A stretch of 64,000 bases of DNA from Bacillus infantis NRRL B-14911 (GCF_000473245.1 NC_022524.1:2256501-2320500), one strand, 5' to 3'. Shown: positions 24,521-32,985, counted from the stretch's first letter. Notes: a model not told the origin generated them from the letters alone. Numbers and translations are program-made.

Positions 24521-26338
24521 ATGACTGAAAAAACACTTGTCAAAAGACTAGCACGCTCAGAGGTCCCTGAGGCTATTACATGGAATTTAAATGATTTGTT
24601 CTCTTCGGAAGAAAACTGGAAGAGTGAGCTTGAAAGCCTGGAGGCTGACCTGTCCCGGTTTGATTCATATAAAGGCAGGCTTGCCAGCGGCTCTGCTGTC
24701 CTGAAGGAATGCCTGCTGGCACAGGAAGCTTACTCCATCAGGATGGTCCAGGCCGGAACCTATGCTTCCCTGCGCCAATCTGAAGATGGATCAGATCCTG
24801 ACAATCAGTCCAACGCATCGCTGGCAGCGTCACTCCGGGCAAAAGTGAACTCCGCCCTTTCTTTCATTGAGTCCGAGATCCTGGCTTTTGAAGATGGGCT
24901 GCTTGAGAGATACATAAAAGAACAGCCAGAGCTGGAAGCCTTCAGAAAAAATCTTGAAGAGCTTCTTGAAACAAAAAAACATAAGCTCAGCCCAGAGACT
25001 GAAGAAGTCCTTGCCTCACTTGGCGAGGTACATGCCTCTCCATATCAGGTTTATCAAAACAGCAAGCTGGCAGATATGCAGTTCGCTTCATTTAAGGACA
25101 AGGAGGGCAATGTACTGCCAAACTCTTTTGCCCTGTTTGAAGACCGTTATGAATTTTCGCCTGATACACATACAAGAAGAGCTGCTTATGAATCTTTCAC
25201 TGATACACTGAAGCAGTATAAAAACACGTTTGCTGCCGCTTATTCAGCAGAAGTGAAACGGCAGGTCGTTCTGTCCCGGGCGAGAAAGTATGAATCTGCA
25301 ACAGAAATGCTGCTGGAGCCTCAGCAGGTTACAGAGGAAATGTACCACAATCAGCTTGATATCATCGGAGAAGAATTGGCCCCTATTATGCGCAAGTATG
25401 CTGAACTGAAGAAGACGGTACTCGGACTTGATAGGATGACATTTGCTGACCTTAAGGCGCCGCTTGACCCGGAATTCAACCCGGCCACCACCTATGAGTC
25501 TGCCAGTGAAGTCATCCTGGAAGCTCTTCAGGTGATGGGGCCAGAATATACAGAAATCATGAAAAAAGGCCTTGAAGACAGATGGGTGGACCTTGCAGAT
25601 AATATCGGCAAATCGACAGGTGCGTTCTGTTCAAGCCCGTACGGCTCGCACCCGTATATTCTGATCACATGGACAGATACAATGCGCGGTGCATTCGTGC
25701 TTGCCCATGAATTGGGCCATGCCGGCCATTTCTACCTGGCAAATAAAAATCAGCGTATTATGAATACCCGTCCTTCCACTTATTTTGTAGAAGCGCCATC
25801 GACGATCAATGAGCTTCTGCTGGGGCAGCATCTACTGGAAGGCACCGAAGATCCGCGGATGAAGCGCTGGGTCATCCTTCAGCTACTTGGAACCTATTAT
25901 CATAACTTTGTTACACATCTCCTGGAAGGCAGATACCAGAGAAGAGTCTATGCTTTGGCGGAGCAAGGGGTTCCCCTGACGGCTGCTTTATTATCCAGGG
26001 AGAAGAAACAGGTGCTTGAAGACTTCTGGGGCAGTTCAGTTGAAATCGATGAAGGGGCAAGCCTGACATGGATGAGGCAGCCTCATTACTACATGGGTCT
26101 GTACCCGTATACTTACTCTGCGGGATTGACTGTATCAACTGCTGTTGCACAAAGGATCAAGGAAGAAGGACAGCCTGCCGTTGAACAGTGGATCGATGTA
26201 CTGAAAGCCGGAGGAACGAAAAAGCCGCTGGAGCTTATCAAGGACGCGGGCGTTGATATGAGCAAGCCGGATTCGATCAGGAAAGCTGTTTCTTTTGTCG
26301 GTTCTCTTGTTGATGAACTGGCGGACAGCTATCAATAA
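24521..26338 (+). CDS. pepF: Oligoendopeptidase F (M3 family)
   Basis: 605-residue cytoplasmic zinc metallopeptidase that hydrolyses oligopeptides of roughly 7-17 residues. The zinc site HExxH is in VLAHELGHAGHF (about residue 395) with the downstream Glu in VEAPSTINELLL. The N-terminal region TWNLNDLFSSEENWKSEL is characteristic of PepF. Length matches B. subtilis YjbG/PepF. AAAGGAGG lies 11 bases before the ATG, and a strong stem-loop terminator follows. Confidence 0.94.
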   Translation: MTEKTLVKRLARSEVPEAITWNLNDLFSSEENWKSELESLEADLSRFDSYKGRLASGSAVLKECLLAQEAYSIRMVQAGTYASLRQSEDGSDPDNQSNASLAASLRAKVNSALSFIESEILAFEDGLLERYIKEQPELEAFRKNLEELLETKKHKLSPETEEVLASLGEVHASPYQVYQNSKLADMQFASFKDKEGNVLPNSFALFEDRYEFSPDTHTRRAAYESFTDTLKQYKNTFAAAYSAEVKRQVVLSRARKYESATEMLLEPQQVTEEMYHNQLDIIGEELAPIMRKYAELKKTVLGLDRMTFADLKAPLDPEFNPATTYESASEVILEALQVMGPEYTEIMKKGLEDRWVDLADNIGKSTGAFCSSPYGSHPYILITWTDTMRGAFVLAHELGHAGHFYLANKNQRIMNTRPSTYFVEAPSTINELLLGQHLLEGTEDPRMKRWVILQLLGTYYHNFVTHLLEGRYQRRVYALAEQGVPLTAALLSREKKQVLEDFWGSSVEIDEGASLTWMRQPHYYMGLYPYTYSAGLTVSTAVAQRIKEEGQPAVEQWIDVLKAGGTKKPLELIKDAGVDMSKPDSIRKAVSFVGSLVDELADSYQ

Positions 26339-26344
26339 TGAAAC

Positions 26345-26378
26345 AAAGGGTGAGCCTGATTCAGGCTCACCCTCTTTA
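26345..26378 (+). terminator. Terminator of pepF
   Basis: GGGTGAGCCTGA/TCAGGCTCACCC stem followed by a T-rich tail; it also abuts the end of the convergent esterase-like gene. Confidence 0.8.
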
Positions 26379-27626
26379 GTCAAGAGGTCTTAAAGCAGAA
26401 GTGCGGTCAATGAAAAGAAAACCATCGTACCGGTCGGAAATCTGTGAAGGAACGTAATTTCCATTGAGTTCAAATTCCGGATTATATACGACTCCCACCG
26501 CTCTGTGTCCAATCGTTTCTTGAAAAAGGCTGCGATTTTCGCTGCTGAAGAGAATCAGCTTATTATGTGCACCAGCCCGGTGCAGCAAATCCTCCCAGCT
26601 ACCTTCTGCTGCAGGAGGCAGAAGCATCACTTCCCTTCTCTCTCCCCAGCTGCGTCCGGCAATCACAGTCCCGTCGTATGTTCCCAGACCGAGCGCAAAT
26701 ACTTTGCCGGCATACCTCTCCCTGAGAATCTGGCCGACATTCGTCATCCCATGCATTTCCATATCAGTTGCTCTTGCATCACCGATATGCGTATTATGCT
26801 CCCAGATGACGATCTTTGTAGCTTCACCATAGTATCTAATGATTTCCTCAATTGCGCTGACCATATGTCTGTCCCTAATGTTCCAGTCCTCAGCGCCGCC
26901 TTTTACCATTGACCGGTAATAACTTTCTGCATGAAGGGCAACAAGGCTGTTGACTGAAAGGTTAAGCGCCGTTTCATTTTGGGGAGGGTATTTTGCCAAG
27001 TCTCTCCGGATATTTAACAGCAGCTCCATTACTTCTTCCTCGCACGATTCTCCATAAAAGCCCGATGACACCGCATAGTCCTCAGGATTCCTGTAATAAG
27101 GCTCAAAGCACGAAAAAGCTTTTTTGGCAGCTTCTGCATCATTGGAGCTGTCTTTTTCAAGATGCTGGATGATTTCCTCCATGGACTCCCATAAACTGTA
27201 GACATCCAAACCGTAAAAGCCAATCATATCTTTTTTTGCCTGCTCATTATAATCCCTGAGCCATACGATAAAGTCCTGGATCTCACGATTGGCCCACATC
27301 CACTCCGGCCATCTGTTAAATGCTGCTTTCAGTACATCCTGTGGCAGGCGCTGATTATACGATTTGATATAGCTGTTAACCTCAAAACATGAGGGCCAGT
27401 CCCCTTCAACACAGACGGCCTTGAAGCCATATTGTCCGATAAGCTTCTTCGTCAGCTCTGCCCTCCAGGTATAAAATTCAGATGTTCCATGGGACGCTTC
27501 CCCAAGTAGGACGAACTGGGAGCTGCCGGCAGCTTCTGCTGCTGCATCCAAGTCATTAAAATTATCAATCCTAATGCTGTGGTTCTGGATATCTGAGATT
27601 ATTCTTTCTGCATTATTTTTAAACAT
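26376..27626 (-). CDS. Erythromycin-esterase-superfamily protein
   Basis: 416 residues. Active-site-like motifs of the Ere/BcR136 superfamily: LLGEASHGTSEFY (His near 46), CVEGDWPSC (Glu near 74) and IWEHNTHIGDARA (His near 285). The superfamily includes macrolide esterases EreA/EreB and many Bacillus homologues without proven macrolide activity, so resistance should not be assumed. It is in an operon of one and converges with pepF. Confidence 0.82.
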   Translation of the reverse strand: MFKNNAERIISDIQNHSIRIDNFNDLDAAAEAAGSSQFVLLGEASHGTSEFYTWRAELTKKLIGQYGFKAVCVEGDWPSCFEVNSYIKSYNQRLPQDVLKAAFNRWPEWMWANREIQDFIVWLRDYNEQAKKDMIGFYGLDVYSLWESMEEIIQHLEKDSSNDAEAAKKAFSCFEPYYRNPEDYAVSSGFYGESCEEEVMELLLNIRRDLAKYPPQNETALNLSVNSLVALHAESYYRSMVKGGAEDWNIRDRHMVSAIEEIIRYYGEATKIVIWEHNTHIGDARATDMEMHGMTNVGQILRERYAGKVFALGLGTYDGTVIAGRSWGERREVMLLPPAAEGSWEDLLHRAGAHNKLILFSSENRSLFQETIGHRAVGVVYNPEFELNGNYVPSQISDRYDGFLFIDRTSALRPLD

Positions 27627-27772
27627 TCCCTGCCTCCTTTTTTTCTATCTGTTATGCGTATTCCCGGCTGCTCAGATCCTAAAGCCTCTGCTTTAATTTG
27701 GTCGTAATGCATAGTGGAGATACATCAGGAAAAACTTTTAAATAGATGGTTCGAAAAAAGGAGGGGATATAC

Positions 27773-27964
27773 TTGCAGGAGAAAGAAACAGAAGACCCTA
27801 AGAATTTTGCACCTTCTGAGCCTGAAATGACAATAGACACTGATGCTCGCGGGATAAACGAAAGAAATACGCCCGGAGACTCTGTCAATGAGCATGAATC
27901 ACTGGAAACAGCCAATAGCATCATAGCTGCAGGCGAAATTGGACAGCAAAACGAGAACTTATAA
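27773..27964 (+). CDS. Small acidic disordered protein
   Basis: 63 residues from TTG with AAGGAGG eight bases upstream; the ATG at 27746 in the same frame overlaps sequence before the ribosome site. Rich in Glu, Asp, Asn and Thr (DPKNFAPSEPEMTIDTDARG) with no hydrophobic core. Unknown family. The SplA-like gene starts 14 bp after its stop, so the two are probably co-transcribed. Confidence 0.6.
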   Translation: MQEKETEDPKNFAPSEPEMTIDTDARGINERNTPGDSVNEHESLETANSIIAAGEIGQQNENL

Positions 27965-27978
27965 AGGAGAATGCCAAT

Positions 27979-28215
27979 ATGGATATGATCAATCCTAAAG
28001 AAGTAAAAGCCGGGGACGAGGTATTTGTTATATATAACAACCCCCATACCCCTACCGTCTCAAATATCCGGGCAGCAGAAATCGTCCAGCATCCCAAAGA
28101 TCCCAACGCGTATGCCCTGTTCCTAAACGAAACCTTTCACGTAATCGAGGACGACGACGCCCTGTTCACCTCACAAGCCGCCGCAGAAAAAGCATTTGAA
28201 GAACATTATGAATAG
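27979..28215 (+). CDS. SplA-like small regulator
   Basis: 78 residues: VKAGDEVFVIYNNPHTPTVSNI, then AEIVQHPKDPNAYALFLNETFHVI and an AAAEKAFEEHYE tail. This matches the pattern of SplA, the small protein that regulates spore photoproduct lyase in Bacillus, but no splB is in the window. AAAGGAG precedes the ATG. The stop codon TAG is the first triplet of a repeat element (28213 onward), so the original C-terminus may have been altered by that insertion. Confidence 0.6.
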   Translation: MDMINPKEVKAGDEVFVIYNNPHTPTVSNIRAAEIVQHPKDPNAYALFLNETFHVIEDDDALFTSQAAAEKAFEEHYE

Positions 28216-28338
28216 AAAAGCGGAGGCGGCTTGCCCAGAGCCGACAAGCATAAGACGCGCAAGGATAAAAGGCGTTCTTTGCCTTTAATCCTTGCGTGGC
28301 TTATGACTCGAGGCTCTAGCCGCCGGAGCTGGACAAAT
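28213..28338. repeat. Palindromic interspersed repeat, copy 1
   Basis: About 126 bp, from TAGAAAAGCGGAGGCGGCT to CCGCCGGAGCTGGACAAA. The interior folds on itself (GAGCC..GCATAAG..CAAGGAT..AAGGC against GCCTT..ATCCTTG..CTTATG..GGCTC). The same ends recur in copy 2. It lacks a transposase and resembles the short non-autonomous repeats common in Bacillaceae intergenic regions. Confidence 0.75.
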
Positions 28339-28531
28339 AGAAAAGCGGAAGCGGCTGTTCGGATTAAGGAACGCAGGCTAAAGACGCCACGTCCTGTGGC
28401 AACGCCTGCATGACCCGCGTCCTGCGGGCCCAGCATAAGACGCTTTGGAATTGGAGGCGTTCTTTGCCTTCGGTTCCAAAGTAGCTTATGACTCGAGGCT
28501 CTAGCCGGCGGAGCTGGACAATAGAAAAGCG
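28338..28531. repeat. Palindromic interspersed repeat, copy 2, plus a third boundary
   Basis: About 194 bp with the same boundary sequences as copy 1 (TAGAAAAGCGGAAGCGGCT start; CTTATGACTCGAGGCTCTAG near the end) but a different, longer interior. A third TAGAAAAGCGGAAA boundary starts at 28522 and decays after about 30 bp. The tandem placement suggests nested or sequential insertion. Confidence 0.7.
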
Positions 28532-28581
28532 GAAATGCCTTGTTCCAGGAACACGGCATAAATACTCTGCGTTATGCCAAC

Positions 28582-28611
28582 AAAAAGAAGCCTGACAAAG
28601 GTTCAGGCTTC
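28582..28611 (-). terminator. Terminator of ydjO
   Basis: GAAGCCTGA/TCAGGCTTC stem followed by T5 on the minus strand. Confidence 0.85.
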
Positions 28612-28631
28612 TTCCCATTAATCGTGCAGCA

Positions 28632-28817
28632 TCAAATCTTTGGAAGCTCTCTTATTTCAGCAGTCATACCTGTTCCGCAAAGGGGGCATAATAAGTCATC
28701 GGATGCGAAATCTTTCCTCATCCACCCATTGCAGGATTCACCGGCGCAGGAGTATACTTCAGTATCCATTAAGATATCTTCTGGCTTTTCTTCTTGTGCT
28801 CTCTTGTTGAAAAAAAT
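28632..28817 (-). CDS. ydjO: YdjO-family cold-inducible small protein with an ATT start
   Basis: 61 residues: xFFNKRAQEE..TEVYSCAGESCNGWMRKDFASDDLLCPLCGTGM, with CxxxxC and CPLC pairs that suggest a zinc site. The body aligns with B. subtilis YdjO (NKR..EC..CNGWTRKNFASS..CPLCGSKM) as I remember it. The only ribosome site, AAGGAGG, lies eight bases before an ATT codon, whose reading gives a protein start equivalent to YdjO MSYYNKR. No ATG, GTG or TTG lies between that site and the conserved NKR motif. The long open frame upstream is out of place and partly antisense to the next gene. Confidence 0.75.
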   Translation of the reverse strand: MFFNKRAQEEKPEDILMDTEVYSCAGESCNGWMRKDFASDDLLCPLCGTGMTAEIRELPKI

Positions 28818-28898
28818 TGGAACCGCCTCCTTTTTTTCTAGTATGTGCAGGTTCTGCCTTTTTAACCTGTTAAATAAAAAGAACTGGAGGGAATATGC

Positions 28899-29033
28899 TT
28901 GGAGTCTAATAAAAGGTATACTGCTGCAGGAACTGATATTGAAGAAGTAAAGAAAAAAAATGCAGCTTCGGGACTGTCGTACAACGAAGTCAAAAGGCAG
29001 CTGGCAGAAATGCATCAGAACAGGAAAAAATAA
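28899..29033 (+). CDS. Gamma-SASP-like small spore protein candidate
   Basis: 44 residues from TTG with GGAGG nine bases upstream (an ATG two bases before is out of frame and closes at once). The core AAGTDIEEVKKKNAASGLS resembles the repeat TDxxxVKxxNAxS of gamma-type small acid-soluble spore proteins, present once. The rest, YNEVKRQLAEMHQNRKK, is a charged helix. It is divergent from ydjO over 81 bp and followed by a good terminator. Confidence 0.55.
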   Translation: MESNKRYTAAGTDIEEVKKKNAASGLSYNEVKRQLAEMHQNRKK

Positions 29034-29062
29034 CAGCCGCATTTGACGGCTGTTATTTTTTA
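29032..29062 (+). terminator. Terminator of the SASP-like gene
   Basis: AACAGCCG/CGGCTGTT stem followed by ATTTTTT; it abuts the end of the convergent yqjF-like gene. Confidence 0.85.
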
Positions 29063-29788
29063 ATCCAGCATCCATGGCCATATGAAGGCGGTCTGGCTCT
29101 TGGAATAATGGAAGATAGGTGTTTCTGCGGCTGCACCTTCAAGCTCCGGCGGTAAAAAGGAATTCTCTGCTGCCCTGCCCTCCGCCTGCATCAATCTCCA
29201 CTTTTTATGATGGATATCCGTCCTTAAATATCGCCCCCCTATTCTATTGAATAAACAATATCTCTCAGTCAGCCACTCATCAAGTGACCCTTTTTCAGCT
29301 GTGTATGTTTGTCCGCAGGTGCTTAAGCTGCATTTGTATTTACGATGGCTGCTTTTCCTGGCAGCTTTTATGGTTAAGCTTTCATTATTTCTTTCTTTTT
29401 TCAAATCAGCCCAAAAATATGGGAGGAAATAAGCAAGTCTCGGACCAACTGTATTGAGCAGGGAATTCGTATCAAGGCTGAAAAAATAGACTCCCTGTTT
29501 TCCATTTCTCTTCACATAGGTACGGACGTTCATTTCATGGACTTTTTCTTTTAGCGAAAATCTCGGGGTGATTATCAAGCCTGCTTCCTTCAGAGAAAAA
29601 AAAACTACACTGATCCATGCCTGGCCTCCGTAAATATCTATTTCCATACCATCAGGCACAGAGCTTCTGATGGAAGAAGCCTCCACTGGCCAATGGACAA
29701 ACACCACATCAGTCCAAGTCTGCGTCATTAGCCAGGGTAACTTTGGAAGAGGGTAGGGTCTATGGCTGATTACATTGAATACGCTCAT
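29060..29788 (-). CDS. yqjF: DUF2071 family protein (YqjF-like)
   Basis: 242-residue soluble protein. The N-terminal PWLMTQTWTDVVFVHWPV and VPDGMEIDIYGGQAWISVVFF, and the middle FSLKEKVHEMNVRTYV..GVYFFSLDTNSLL, are the recognisable signature of the DUF2071/YqjF family. No catalytic function has been established for it. Tryptophan-rich start, no signal peptide. Transcribed toward the SASP-like gene terminator. Confidence 0.85.
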   Translation of the reverse strand: MSVFNVISHRPYPLPKLPWLMTQTWTDVVFVHWPVEASSIRSSVPDGMEIDIYGGQAWISVVFFSLKEAGLIITPRFSLKEKVHEMNVRTYVKRNGKQGVYFFSLDTNSLLNTVGPRLAYFLPYFWADLKKERNNESLTIKAARKSSHRKYKCSLSTCGQTYTAEKGSLDEWLTERYCLFNRIGGRYLRTDIHHKKWRLMQAEGRAAENSFLPPELEGAAAETPIFHYSKSQTAFIWPWMLD

Positions 29789-29831
29789 TTTGATCCTCCT
29801 GCTGCTTTTTCATATTTTCCCCGGCTGCAGG

Positions 29832-29858
29832 AAAAAACCCGGAGCTGGATACCCCGGG
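29832..29858 (-). terminator. Terminator of the frameshifted small gene
   Basis: CCCGGGG/CTCCGGG stem and a T6 run on the minus strand. Confidence 0.75.
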
Positions 29859-29872
29859 CCATGACTCTTTCT

Positions 29873-30033
29873 TTATTGATTTTTTAAGTCTTCCGGCAGC
29901 GTATTATGAAGGCTTTTAGGAGCCGGGTTCAGAAATGGCTTCTCGGCATTCGGTTTAGGATCAGCAACATATTCATATTCTCCCTGGCCATCAAGTGCAG
30001 GTCCGCTTGCCCACCGTTTTTGTCATGTGACAT
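29873..30033 (-). pseudogene. Small gene with apparent -1 frameshift in an A5 run
   Basis: The minus strand encodes, without an in-frame start, ..KRWASGPALDGQGEYEYVADPKPNAEKPFLNPAPKSLH..DLKNQ stop. An ATG (30033) preceded by AAGGA opens MSHDK in the neighbouring frame. One extra A in the A5 run at 30017-30021 would join them into an approximately 53-residue protein beginning MSHDKKRWASGPALDG. A terminator follows. Either the sequence carries an indel error, the gene is broken, or slippage at the A run controls it. Confidence 0.45.
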
Positions 30034-30169
30034 AAGTCCTTCAATAGGTCTATGTTCTTAATCGAGAAGGTCCCACCTTTTACCCTTTTTATGCCAAATG
30101 TATTGTTTTTTGAGAAGCGAAAGCATACAATCCATTGCGGCAACGAAAAAGGAAAAAGGAGATTAAGAA

Positions 30170-31396
30170 TTGAAATATACACAAAATGAAAAGCTGAGCA
30201 TCTATAATGGCCTGGCTTCTACTATTTCTACGAATGCGGTCAACGGCTACATCCCCCTACTGGCCATCAGTGTTCTTGAGGCAACAAATCAGCAGATGGG
30301 ACTGATCAGTTCCCTTCCTTCTATCATCGGCCTTCTGGCCATCATTCCTGGAGCAGTTTGGATCAATCGTTCACGGAGCAAAAAAAGGGTGGCTGTTGCT
30401 TCTACATTTGCGACAAGATTTCTTTTTATGCTGATTTTATTTGTACCTTTCCTGCCAAAGGAATATGCGCCATGGTTTCTTGTTGGGCTTATTGGTCTGC
30501 TCAATTTCCCGGGAGCTGTTTCCGGACTGTCCTGGCAGTCCATGATCGGAGATCTGGTCCCTGAAAAAAGACGCGGTGATTTCTTTAGCACACGCAACCG
30601 CCTTAATACAATTGCTGCCATGTTTATAACTTTCGGGACAGGATTTTTCCTGCAGCAGTATGACCAAGGTTCCCCTTTTCCGTATCAATTTCTCTTTGTG
30701 CTCGGCTTCCTCTTTGCGCTGCTTGAAGTTTATTACCTTTTTAAGCATAAAGAAAGCCCGGTGATAAAAGAAAAGCCGGAAGAGGGCATCAAGACAAAGA
30801 AACTATCATTAGCTGTTTTCAGGCACAAGCCATTCCTTACATTTGTTGTCTGCGGACTTTTATTTAATTTTGGTGCCCAGATGGCATGGTCCATTTTCAG
30901 CATATATCAAATAAAGGAAGCAGGAGCTACTGCCCTGTGGCTTTCCCTGTTTTCTGTAACCAACCAGCTGGCCCAGATTGTCAGCATTAAATGGTGGGCT
31001 AAAGCGGCGGACAGGAAAGGCAACAGCTTTATCCTATTCATTGCAGCAGCTGGCATGGCAACGGCCCCGCTCCTTACAGTCGCTTCATCCAATCTTGTTT
31101 ACCTGACGCTAATCAATCTATGGATCGGCCTTTTTGTTTCGGGGACTAATCTGCTACTGTTCAATCAGCTTCTTAATGCTTCGCCGGAAAAAAACCGGAC
31201 CAGCTATATAGCCAACTATAACTTTTTGTCATCCCTTGTCGGTTTTATCGCCCCGCAATTCGGAGTGTTCCTGCTTGATCATTTCGGTATGTTATCGGCT
31301 ATGAGCATAACTTCTGCTGTTCGTTTTGCAGCAGCGCTTTCCTTCCTGTTTGCGGCTCTAACATTAGAAAGAAAAAAGATGGCTGCGGCGATTTAA
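30170..31396 (+). CDS. Major facilitator superfamily transporter
   Basis: 408-residue membrane protein with about 12 helices from a TTG start (AAAAAGGAG eight bases upstream). N-terminal half: ISVLEATNQQMGLISSLPSIIG, WINRSRSKKRVAV; the mid-loop is charged (KEKPEEGIKTKK). The pattern resembles uncharacterised Bacillus MFS proteins that keep the inter-helix basic loop. The substrate is unknown. A 20-bp palindrome just past the stop acts as a weak terminator. Confidence 0.85.
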   Translation: MKYTQNEKLSIYNGLASTISTNAVNGYIPLLAISVLEATNQQMGLISSLPSIIGLLAIIPGAVWINRSRSKKRVAVASTFATRFLFMLILFVPFLPKEYAPWFLVGLIGLLNFPGAVSGLSWQSMIGDLVPEKRRGDFFSTRNRLNTIAAMFITFGTGFFLQQYDQGSPFPYQFLFVLGFLFALLEVYYLFKHKESPVIKEKPEEGIKTKKLSLAVFRHKPFLTFVVCGLLFNFGAQMAWSIFSIYQIKEAGATALWLSLFSVTNQLAQIVSIKWWAKAADRKGNSFILFIAAAGMATAPLLTVASSNLVYLTLINLWIGLFVSGTNLLLFNQLLNASPEKNRTSYIANYNFLSSLVGFIAPQFGVFLLDHFGMLSAMSITSAVRFAAALSFLFAALTLERKKMAAAI

Positions 31397-31424
31397 GAGC
31401 AGGATATCCTGCTCTGTTTATCTT
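31396..31424 (+). terminator. Weak palindromic terminator after the MFS gene
   Basis: AGAGCAGGAT/ATCCTGCTCT perfect palindrome followed by GTTTATCTTT. Confidence 0.55.
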
Positions 31425-31596
31425 TAGACGGTTTTTGTGTCATTGCTGCTAATGATTAGATCATTTTTGTGAAACCAAGTTTTACAGACCTGTAAACACA
31501 CTATTAGTCACGAGGATTATCCAGCTAAATGGTCCCATCACAATATGAAGCAGTAAAGCCATAGGAAAGTCGTTTTATTTCCGCCTATTAAAGGGA

Positions 31597-31626
31597 TTGA
31601 CATTTCCTGTGTTGAATAAATATTGA
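31597..31626 (+). promoter_or_regulatory. SigmaA promoter of the methyltransferase gene
   Basis: TTGACA at 31597-31602, 18 bp, then TATTGA at 31621-31626. Confidence 0.55.
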
Positions 31627-31637
31627 TAACGCTTACA
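31624..31637 (+). promoter_or_regulatory. cre site (CcpA) overlapping the start of the transcript
   Basis: TGATAACGCTTACA against TGWAANCGNTNWCA: a single mismatch. It overlaps the -10 end and the initiation region, a position typical of catabolite repression. Confidence 0.6.
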
Positions 31638-31653
31638 AACGGGGGTGGTATTG

Positions 31654-32685
31654 TTGCTTGAAACCGAAATAAAAGCAGATGAGATTAAGGAGGAAACCTC
31701 TCTCCTTCCCTCTTACAGGAGGGATATGCGCGAGTATACGGAAAAGCAGGCCGGCAGATTCATTAAGATGAACACTGTAAAGGATTGGTCCTTGCTCTCG
31801 TGGAAAGACATCGGGAAGCCGTACGAAGTGACATCATTTGCAAAAGAAAAGCATGACTGGGAAAGGGAGCATGAAAAGGAACTTCCCGTCCATACATCCT
31901 GGGAAATGTTCAACCGTTCCTTTCATCAGTGGTTTGTTAAGGATGTCCCAGCCGAAATGGACAGGTCTAAGAAGGAATTCTTGAAAAATGCAGCTATGAT
32001 GAAGCCCCGTGCAGCGAAATCAGCTTTGGGCGAGCTGGTAAGGCTGTCACTATGGAATTATGTTCACAGGATTCAGGATGGGATTTGGGATCCGCGCGGA
32101 AAAAGAGGCCTATTTGCCAACTTGGACCTTGAAAAACCCCGTATCCTGTTTTTAGGTGCTGCAGAAGGATATGAAGCAATGCAGCTGTCTGCCATGTATC
32201 CAGGCGGAGAAGCAGTACTGGTGGATTATGATCCGTTTTGCAGGGATGCACGCTTTGAAGAATTTCCGGAATCATATCCCTTCCTTGGCCAAAATAAACA
32301 AACAGGGGGCAGAAAAGCTTTTTACAAAAATGATTTCCAAATTGACTATGTAGTGGAGGATATCAGGAATCTGCCTTATGGGAAGGAATTTGATATTGTC
32401 TTGAGCGTGGGGCTGCTGGAGCATTTCCCTGACAAATTAAAGCCCGAGGTGGTCGATTGGCACAGAAGTTTTGTGAAACCATCAGGGTATATCATTATGA
32501 CGACTCCAAGAGCACAGCTCAGGTCCAAGCTTTATTATGAAATAATGGCCGATGTTATGAACCACACGTACCGGGAGCTTATGACAGTCGAACAGATGGG
32601 GCTTTATATGTATGAAAACGGACTGGAAATTCTTCAGCACGGAATTATAAAAGTGCACAATGGCATTGTAGCAAGAGCAAGATAA
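31654..32685 (+). CDS. SAM-dependent methyltransferase (class I)
   Basis: 343 residues from a TTG start just after GGGGGTGG; other in-frame GTG/TTG codons lie within nine bases upstream and cannot be excluded. The Rossmann methyltransferase core starts with RILFLGAAEGYEAM (motif I, about residue 168), then VLVDYDPF, VEDIRNLPY and FDIVLSVGLLEHF, ending IIMTTPRAQL. The N-terminal ~150 residues are an unknown helical region. The substrate is not evident. The promoter carries a cre site, so expression is likely repressed by glucose. Confidence 0.8.
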   Translation: MLETEIKADEIKEETSLLPSYRRDMREYTEKQAGRFIKMNTVKDWSLLSWKDIGKPYEVTSFAKEKHDWEREHEKELPVHTSWEMFNRSFHQWFVKDVPAEMDRSKKEFLKNAAMMKPRAAKSALGELVRLSLWNYVHRIQDGIWDPRGKRGLFANLDLEKPRILFLGAAEGYEAMQLSAMYPGGEAVLVDYDPFCRDARFEEFPESYPFLGQNKQTGGRKAFYKNDFQIDYVVEDIRNLPYGKEFDIVLSVGLLEHFPDKLKPEVVDWHRSFVKPSGYIIMTTPRAQLRSKLYYEIMADVMNHTYRELMTVEQMGLYMYENGLEILQHGIIKVHNGIVARAR

Positions 32686-32724
32686 AGTGACAGAATCAAG
32701 CTGCATAGCGCAGCTTGATTCAAG

Positions 32725-32883
32725 TCAATTCTTATAGTCTGCCCTTTTGCCCACTTCAGGTTCTCCGCCGGTTTGATTGCCTGTTGTAGCGGTATAGCCG
32801 ACTTGGTAGGATGAATTGCGCTGTTTCTTTAACGCATCCGGCATTTTGTATTGTGACATGTCATCCTGTGCTTCTTTTGGCAT
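32725..32883 (-). CDS. Small hydrophilic protein
   Basis: 52 residues; AAGGAGG eight bases before ATG. Starts MPKEAQDDMSQYKMPDAL and continues KKQRNSSYQVGYTATTGNQTGG. No hydrophobic segment and Gln/Asn/Thr/Gly-rich, a composition common among minor spore proteins, but I cannot assign a family. Confidence 0.6.
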   Translation of the reverse strand: MPKEAQDDMSQYKMPDALKKQRNSSYQVGYTATTGNQTGGEPEVGKRADYKN

Positions 32884-32985
32884 GATGAATCCCTCCTTGA
32901 GGCTGTCATTATATTGTTTTCTTTTTCAGGATTTTAATTCAGGGAGATCATCCATGCGAGCAAGAATGGTTTAGGGGGAAAACGC

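Noticed and set aside
26376-27626. Macrolide resistance gene
   Set aside because: It has the erythromycin-esterase superfamily motifs, but chromosomal Bacillus members of this superfamily are not known to be active on macrolides and no mobile context exists.
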